In this document: positions 58,996 to 64,000 of the stretch, one piece after another
Numbering within the stretch: the stretch's first letter is position 1
How the letters are laid out: each line of letters opens with the position of its first letter
DNA from: Acetitomaculum ruminis DSM 5522
GTDB lineage: Bacteria; Bacillota; Clostridia; Lachnospirales; Lachnospiraceae
Length of the DNA stretch: 64,000 nucleotides
Reading direction: 5' to 3'
Assembly (NCBI RefSeq): GCF_900112085.1
Contig: NZ_FOJY01000005.1
Span: 4,123 to 68,122, forward strand
Notes under the pieces: model-generated
What the model was told of the DNA's origin: nothing
What the model saw: the letters and a program-made list of their open reading frames with translations, nothing else
Database searches by the model: none
Program-made: the position numbers and the translations under genes

Positions 58996-60040
58996 TAGTA
59001 ACCATAAAAGAAGAAAACATTATTCAGGAAAATATCCAAAAAAATTTGAAGAAAAATACAAGGAGCAGAATCCTGAAAAATATTCAGAACTTGTGGAGCA
59101 TGTTGTTAAAAAGGGAAATACTCCTGCGGGTATGCATATTTCCATAATGGTAAATGAGATTCTTGAAGTATTGGATATTAAGCCGGGACAGATTGGTCTT
59201 GATGCTACCTTGGGCTATGGGGGACATAGCAAGGCTATGCTATCAAAATTAGAAGGTAAAGGACATCTTTATGCATTGGATGTAGATCCCATAGAATCCG
59301 AAAAAACAAAAGAAAGACTTAAAAAAGCAGGCTATTTTGAGGATATTCTTACGGTAAAACTTACCAATTTTGCAAATATCTTAGAAGTGGCAAAAACAGC
59401 AGGGGGATTTGATTTTATTTTAGCCGACCTGGGAGTTTCTTCCATGCAGATAGACAATCCAAAGAGGGGCTTTTCCTACAAAACAGACGGGCCATTGGAT
59501 CTTAGAATGAACCCACAAAAGGGTGATAGTGGGGCAATGCGTCTTAGGAAAATAACTAAAGAAGAATTTACCGGAATGCTAATAGAAAACTCAGATGAAC
59601 CCTATGCAAACGAAATTTCAACAGAAGTTTATTCTTCCATAAAAAAAGGCCATGCCATGGACACTACCACAGAGTTAAGAGAAGCTGTAAAAAGAGCCTT
59701 ACAAAAATGTAAAATTCCAAAAGAAGATTGGGATGATACATATAAAAAATCCTGCCAAAGGACATTTCAAGCCTTAAGAATAGATGTAAATTCGGAGTTT
59801 GAAGTTTTATATAAGTTTTTGGAAGGGCTTCCCCATGCTTTAAAGGATGGAGGAAGAGTTGCGATTTTAACCTTTCATTCCGGAGAGGACAGGCTGGTTA
59901 AACAGGCATTTAAAAATTATTATAAGGAGGGCATATTTTCCGAAATTTCAAAGGATGTAATAAGACCTTCTAAGAAGGAATGCTTTGAAAATCCAAGATC
60001 TAAGTCTACAAAGCTTCGTTATGCCATAAAAAGCAGGTAG
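58985..60040 (+). CDS. rsmH: RsmH-family 16S rRNA C1402 N4-methyltransferase with a basic N-terminal extension
   Basis: This 351-residue protein matches RsmH (MraW), which methylates N4 of C1402 in the P site. SAM motif 'GLDATLGYGGHSKAML' (about 75-90), 'FILADLGVSSMQIDNPKRGF' and 'RTFQALRIDVNSEFEVL' are all present. The first 45 residues, rich in K, E, H and Y, are extra; the usual start 'HxPVLLxE' is here 'HISIMVNEIL'. RsmH is normally in the division-wall cluster; this copy is not, so it may be a paralogue (RsmH2-like). The start is inside the preceding membrane-protein gene. Confidence 0.87.
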   Translation: MENNSNHKRRKHYSGKYPKKFEEKYKEQNPEKYSELVEHVVKKGNTPAGMHISIMVNEILEVLDIKPGQIGLDATLGYGGHSKAMLSKLEGKGHLYALDVDPIESEKTKERLKKAGYFEDILTVKLTNFANILEVAKTAGGFDFILADLGVSSMQIDNPKRGFSYKTDGPLDLRMNPQKGDSGAMRLRKITKEEFTGMLIENSDEPYANEISTEVYSSIKKGHAMDTTTELREAVKRALQKCKIPKEDWDDTYKKSCQRTFQALRIDVNSEFEVLYKFLEGLPHALKDGGRVAILTFHSGEDRLVKQAFKNYYKEGIFSEISKDVIRPSKKECFENPRSKSTKLRYAIKSR

Positions 60041-60042
60041 TA

Positions 60043-61245
60043 TTATTCACTAACAAAATTAACCTGGTTTCTTCCATTTTCTTTTGAAATATATAAGGCT
60101 TTGTCAGCATTGGCTACAAGGTCTTCATATTTTTCAAATTCCTTGGATGTAACTGTTGTAACACCTATACTTACCGTGACATAATCAGAAACACTGGTGT
60201 TGGCAGCAGGGATTTTGGCACTTTCTACCCCCTGTCTTAAAGCTTCTGCATATTTTTGGGTTTTGTCAGCATTTGTATCCACTAGTAATATGACAAATTC
60301 TTCGCCGCCGTGTCGTATTATTATTTCTTTACGGCCTTCAAATGAATATCTTATTATTTTTCCCACTGATTTTAAGCAGACATCACCGGCATCATGGCCA
60401 AAAGTGTCATTATATTTTTTGAAAAAATCTATATCTAACATTATTACTCCTACAGTAATATCTTTCTTGGATTTTTTGATTTTTCTGTGTAAGGCATAGT
60501 TACCACCTCGTCTGTTATAGACATTTGTTAAAGGGTCGAGAAATGCCTTAAAGTTTATATAAATATTTAATTTCCAGATATAAATCTGAACTTTTTGAAC
60601 TAAAAGACCCAAGAAGTTAATAGACAAAAGGGTAATAAGAATCTCATTATTAATAAGCATAACCTTGGATTCTAAACTTGTTTCATGTAAAAAGTAAAAA
60701 TTATTTACAAAAATTGCAAAAATTACAACAATTGTATAGAGAAAGATTTTTAAGAATCTTTTGGTATTTACTAAGGGACCGACGCTGACAATTACGCACA
60801 GCACAAAGAAATTGACTAAAGTATGATCATAATCAAGGCGGATAAAGGATAGTACTATCATTGGAATACTAAAGCCATACCAGAAAATATAATAAAGAAA
60901 TTTAAAATATTCGGTATAGCTATGTATATAATAATTACCCTTTGAAATATAATAATATGTTTTTATGGCAACATAAGAAGTGCTTCCAATAATTATAAAA
61001 AAGCAAATCATTTCAACTATAGTCAAGATATTATAAATATTGTTAAAAGGAAAACAGCTTAAAAAAGTAAAAATAATAATTATAGGATAAGTAATCAGTA
61101 TTCTTTTACAGTTTATTTCAACTAAAATAAAATTGTCTATATAATCAAATAAATCTTCTGCCTCGTATTCTAAAAAATCAGAAGAAGGGATAATTGCACC
61201 TTTAACAGATGTAAATAATTTTGAAATAGTTTTTTTCACATTCAT
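60043..61245 (-). CDS. Membrane-bound diguanylate cyclase (GGDEF domain)
   Basis: This 400-residue protein has five to six N-terminal membrane helices (about 50-220) and a C-terminal GGDEF domain: 'FLDPLTNVYNRRGGNYALHR', 'DIDFFKKYNDTFGHDAGDVC' and the active loop 'IRHGGEEFVILL'. It makes cyclic di-GMP. The inhibitory RxxD site five residues before the loop is missing (RKEI there). I prefer the ATG at 61245; the one at 61254 abuts the ribosome site AAGGG with no spacing. It is convergent with rsmH (two bases apart) and divergent from the next gene. Confidence 0.93.
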   Translation of the reverse strand: MNVKKTISKLFTSVKGAIIPSSDFLEYEAEDLFDYIDNFILVEINCKRILITYPIIIIFTFLSCFPFNNIYNILTIVEMICFFIIIGSTSYVAIKTYYYISKGNYYIHSYTEYFKFLYYIFWYGFSIPMIVLSFIRLDYDHTLVNFFVLCVIVSVGPLVNTKRFLKIFLYTIVVIFAIFVNNFYFLHETSLESKVMLINNEILITLLSINFLGLLVQKVQIYIWKLNIYINFKAFLDPLTNVYNRRGGNYALHRKIKKSKKDITVGVIMLDIDFFKKYNDTFGHDAGDVCLKSVGKIIRYSFEGRKEIIIRHGGEEFVILLVDTNADKTQKYAEALRQGVESAKIPAANTSVSDYVTVSIGVTTVTSKEFEKYEDLVANADKALYISKENGRNQVNFVSE

Positions 61246-61254
61246 AGAAATCAT

Positions 61255-61454
61255 CCCTTCATAAAAAGCTTAAATTGGTTTAAAGGTTTGTAATAATATC
61301 GGTTAAAAAATAATTTCACAAATTATCTTTTTTAAATTTCATATTTTTAATCTTTTTTTAAAATAGTATCAATAGGGGAGAAAACTATTATCTTTTGTGT
61401 TATAATTCCTTTGATTGTATAAAAATAATAACAATAGAAAGTGTGTTTATATAT
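61255..61454. promoter_or_regulatory. Divergent gap between the diguanylate cyclase and the large membrane-anchored protein
   Basis: 200 AT-rich bases. Toward the right, TATAAT at 61401-61406 is a likely -10, 49 bases before the ATG at 61455, with no good -35. Toward the left no clear promoter is seen. Nothing else recognised. Confidence 0.45.
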
Positions 61455-63959
61455 ATGAGAAGAATTATTAAAACAGGAATATTTATTATAATTTTTTTAT
61501 TAAGTGCCATTGTGACTTTTATTTTGACAGACAAGGAAGCCAGAGAAACCAAAGTTGCCATGAGTAAGGCGGTTTTCCCGATTATTTCCTTTAATTATGG
61601 GGAGAAAAAAGTAAATTATCTCCATGGATATGAAGAAGAAAAAAAATTATCAAATGTAAGAGGACCTGTTATTGCAGCAGATAATGCAGAATTGTCATTT
61701 AATATCCAAGACGGAGATATGATTATAAATAAAGTCAAATATGAAATAGTAAGTCTTGATATGAAAAAAACTTATGACAGCGGAGAAGTAAAAAATTTCA
61801 CCTCAGGAAAAAGTGCCAATAATCTTAAATTAAATAAATTGAAATTAAAGGATAAAAACAAAGAATATGGACTTGTTATTGAACTTGTAAGTAATGATGA
61901 AAGTATCTGGTATTATTCCAGAGTAACAGCTTCAAATTCAGGATGTGATAAGATTTTAAAGTTTGCAGGGGATTTTTCCAATGCCGCTTTAGCACACGAT
62001 AGAATTGACGGATTTGATGTTTCATATTACTTAGAGTCAGATGTTAATTCAAATAATTATAATAACAGCTACGGATATGTAGATATTAAGTCCAGTTACG
62101 AAATGGTAAAATGGGGAAATCTTGATGTCAAACTTAAGAATACGCCGGAATACTATATCTCTGAAATAAATGATTATTATGTCACCATTGATATGGATTT
62201 TATTGTTGAATTAAATGAAAAAAATTATGAAGTAAAAGAATATTACAGAGTAAAATATGTAAATGGAACATACTATTTATTAAGTTATGACAGGATAATG
62301 AATTCTATTTATACCAATAAAACAACTTCTGTTTCCGATAAAACTATTGATCTAGGGGTAGTAAATGATGACATTGACTTTAGGTCAAATGGGACTGGAA
62401 CCATTGTTTCTTTTGTGCAAAATGCTTCTTTATATAGTTATAATTCAAAGAATTCCACTTTGTATAATGTGTTTAGTTTTAGTGACAGTGATGATTATGA
62501 GCCAAGGGAAGACTGTAAAGATCACTCCATAAAGATTCTTTCAATGGATGAAGTGGGAAATATTGACTTTGTAGTCAGTGGATATATGAATAGAGGAATT
62601 CACGAAGGTGAAAGTGGGATAGCAGTATACAGATTTGATATTGAGTTAAATTATGTAGAGGAAAGAGCCTTTATAAATAGTACTAAATCATATCCTCTTT
62701 TGAAAAAATCCCAGGGCGAATTATTATACTTAAATAATCTGGGAGACCTTTATATAGTTTTTGAAAATACCCTTTATAAAATTTCCCTTTACACTGAAAA
62801 AATTGATGTGGTAATGGAAAACATCAATGATGATTGTTATGTTGTAAATTCTAATGAAGGACTAATTGCATGGCATAAATCAAACAGCAAATACAATGAA
62901 ACAAATATAGAAGTCTATGACATGGAGAGTGAAAAATCCTATGAGATTAATGCTTCTGACTCCCAAAAAATCATGGCTATAGGATTTATTGGAAGTGATT
63001 TTATTTATGGAACAGCCAATGACTCAGATATAATTACCACAGCCGGCGGTGAAGTTATTTTTGCCATGTGCCAGCTTGATATTTTAAATAATTCACAAAA
63101 TATAAAAAATTATGCAAGACCGGGTGCTTACATCACTGAAGCACTTTTAAATGGTGAAGGGATAAATATAAAACTTTCAACAAAAACCCCTGATGGCGGC
63201 TATGTGGAAGCTGCTACTGATTCCATAGTAAATTCACAAAACAAAGATGATGAAAACGATACCAGGGCTACACTTTCAGCCTATCAGGATGAAACACTTC
63301 TTAGTAATAAAAAGATTGTCTTAAGTCAAAAGCCTGAAAAAGAAAGAATAAGTATAGAGACTCCTAAGGTTATTTCTTCTGTAGTTACGGAAATCAATCT
63401 TGAGAAAAAGCAGGATAAGGAGATTTATACTACCTATAAGGGAAAAGAGGCGCTTGTATCCACCGCCAGTCCGGCTATAGCCATAAAAGAGGCAGCTATA
63501 AACAGTGGTGTTGTAGTAGATTCTAAGCTTAATTATATTTTTAAAAAGGGTGCAAAACCCAATGAAGCTGAAGTGGAGGATATTAATCTTATAACAAACC
63601 ATTCAAGTAGTCTGGGAAACTGTATTGCCATGATTTTAGCCCAAAAGCATGTTGATGACAGTGATGTTGACGAACTTATTTCCCAGGGAAAGAGCGGACA
63701 CGACATATTATCTGAAAAATTAAATAAAAAGGTATATGATTTAAGCGGCTGTGATATAAATACAGTTTTATACTTTGTAAATCAGGGCTATCCTGTAATG
63801 GCCATGACAGATTCAAGTAATGTTGTTCTTATTACAGCATATACACCTTACAAAGTGACAATTTTAGACCCTAACAAAAATCAAAGCTATACATTAAGTA
63901 TGGAAAGTGCCGATAATACATTCAAAGAAGTTGGAAATGTATTTTTAGCTGTTTTATGA
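61455..63959 (+). CDS. Large membrane-anchored extracellular protein with a degenerate C39-peptidase-like C-terminus
   Basis: 834 residues from the ATG at 61455 (a TTG at 61395 would overlap the promoter). A signal-anchor helix spans about residues 6-23 ('TGIFIIIFLLSAIVTFI'), so most of the protein is outside. Residues 60-260 are beta-rich, 300-560 have a repeat-like beta-propeller character, and about 715-834 resemble a papain-like C39 domain: 'SSSLGNCIAMILAQKH' with the nucleophile-position Cys, and 'VVLITAYTPYKVTILDP' where C39 enzymes have H-W-V-V-V-T-G. The histidine position is Asn ('SSNVVLI'), so catalysis is doubtful. No partner gene is seen before the window ends. Confidence 0.7.
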   Translation: MRRIIKTGIFIIIFLLSAIVTFILTDKEARETKVAMSKAVFPIISFNYGEKKVNYLHGYEEEKKLSNVRGPVIAADNAELSFNIQDGDMIINKVKYEIVSLDMKKTYDSGEVKNFTSGKSANNLKLNKLKLKDKNKEYGLVIELVSNDESIWYYSRVTASNSGCDKILKFAGDFSNAALAHDRIDGFDVSYYLESDVNSNNYNNSYGYVDIKSSYEMVKWGNLDVKLKNTPEYYISEINDYYVTIDMDFIVELNEKNYEVKEYYRVKYVNGTYYLLSYDRIMNSIYTNKTTSVSDKTIDLGVVNDDIDFRSNGTGTIVSFVQNASLYSYNSKNSTLYNVFSFSDSDDYEPREDCKDHSIKILSMDEVGNIDFVVSGYMNRGIHEGESGIAVYRFDIELNYVEERAFINSTKSYPLLKKSQGELLYLNNLGDLYIVFENTLYKISLYTEKIDVVMENINDDCYVVNSNEGLIAWHKSNSKYNETNIEVYDMESEKSYEINASDSQKIMAIGFIGSDFIYGTANDSDIITTAGGEVIFAMCQLDILNNSQNIKNYARPGAYITEALLNGEGINIKLSTKTPDGGYVEAATDSIVNSQNKDDENDTRATLSAYQDETLLSNKKIVLSQKPEKERISIETPKVISSVVTEINLEKKQDKEIYTTYKGKEALVSTASPAIAIKEAAINSGVVVDSKLNYIFKKGAKPNEAEVEDINLITNHSSSLGNCIAMILAQKHVDDSDVDELISQGKSGHDILSEKLNKKVYDLSGCDINTVLYFVNQGYPVMAMTDSSNVVLITAYTPYKVTILDPNKNQSYTLSMESADNTFKEVGNVFLAVL

Positions 63960-64000
63960 TAATTGTTGGAGTTTAAAAGAAAAAGAAATATGAAATCAAA

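Noticed and set aside
1-64000. CRISPR arrays, tRNA and rRNA genes
   Set aside because: No regularly spaced repeats, cloverleaf genes or rRNA segments were recognised on either strand by eye; a covariance search could still find something short.

Overview
This window looks like the chromosome of a low-GC, anaerobic Gram-positive bacterium, most likely a Lachnospiraceae (Clostridia) member. The grounds are AT-rich codon use, strong AGGAGG ribosome binding sites with frequent TTG and GTG starts, the Firmicutes S10-spc-alpha order ending in ecfA1-ecfA2-ecfT-truA-rplM-rpsI, a KOW-domain protein between map and infA, and the oxygen-independent (Cbi-type) corrin pathway. Species cannot be fixed from the sequence alone.

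Regions. (1) 1-5,000: the end of a type I restriction-modification locus: the 3' part of hsdS, a decayed third copy of the hsdS repeat, hsdR, and a convergent tyrosine recombinase bracketed by an 11-bp perfect inverted repeat. (2) 5,000-9,150: a metallophosphatase, a Tet(M)-like ribosomal GTPase fused to a C-terminal Rae1/YacP-type NYN nuclease domain, and a vitamin ECF substrate-binding subunit. (3) 9,370-26,930: a nearly complete anaerobic cobalamin operon (cbiD, cbiL, cbiF, cbiG, cbiH, a cbiJ-cbiE-cbiT fusion, cbiA, cobT, cobU, cobS, a second CobU-like gene, a cobC-like phosphatase, cbiB, cobD, cbiP, cobO, cbiC). It is interrupted by a PilZ-CheC pair and by an unusual GC-rich, multi-hairpin element. 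Cobalt insertion, precorrin-2 synthesis and cobalt uptake are not encoded here, and I see no cobalamin riboswitch. (4) 27,050-30,553: a three-gene signalling unit made of a membrane sensor without catalytic domains, a NarX-like kinase and a NarL-like regulator. (5) 30,880-47,250: the S10-spc-alpha ribosomal protein region from rpsJ to rplQ with secY, adk, map, infA and rpoA. It starts from a near-consensus promoter with a long structured leader, and a second promoter lies before rpmJ. (6) 47,250-50,045: an accessory island holding a fossil IS200-type transposase and a lone malQ, splitting rplQ from ecfA1. (7) 50,061-54,640: ecfA1-ecfA2-ecfT-truA, then rplM-rpsI with its own promoter and an L13-type leader. 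(8) 54,740-58,250: an orphan DNA methylase lacking a standard start codon, followed by a complete DpnII-type (GATC) system with two methylases and one nuclease. (9) 58,384-63,959: a small membrane protein, an RsmH-family rRNA methyltransferase, a diguanylate cyclase, and a large secreted or membrane-anchored protein ending in a degenerate C39-like domain.

How the genes connect. The ECF energising module (ecfA1-A2-T) would power the solitary S component at 8.6-9.1 kb. The cobalamin enzymes form one long same-strand set with short gaps or overlaps. Two different restriction systems (type I and DpnII) sit at opposite ends. The items I would look at first are the ribosomal GTPase-Rae1 fusion, the GC-rich element between cbiB and cobD, the two complementary CobU-like proteins, and the recombinase beside the type I locus.
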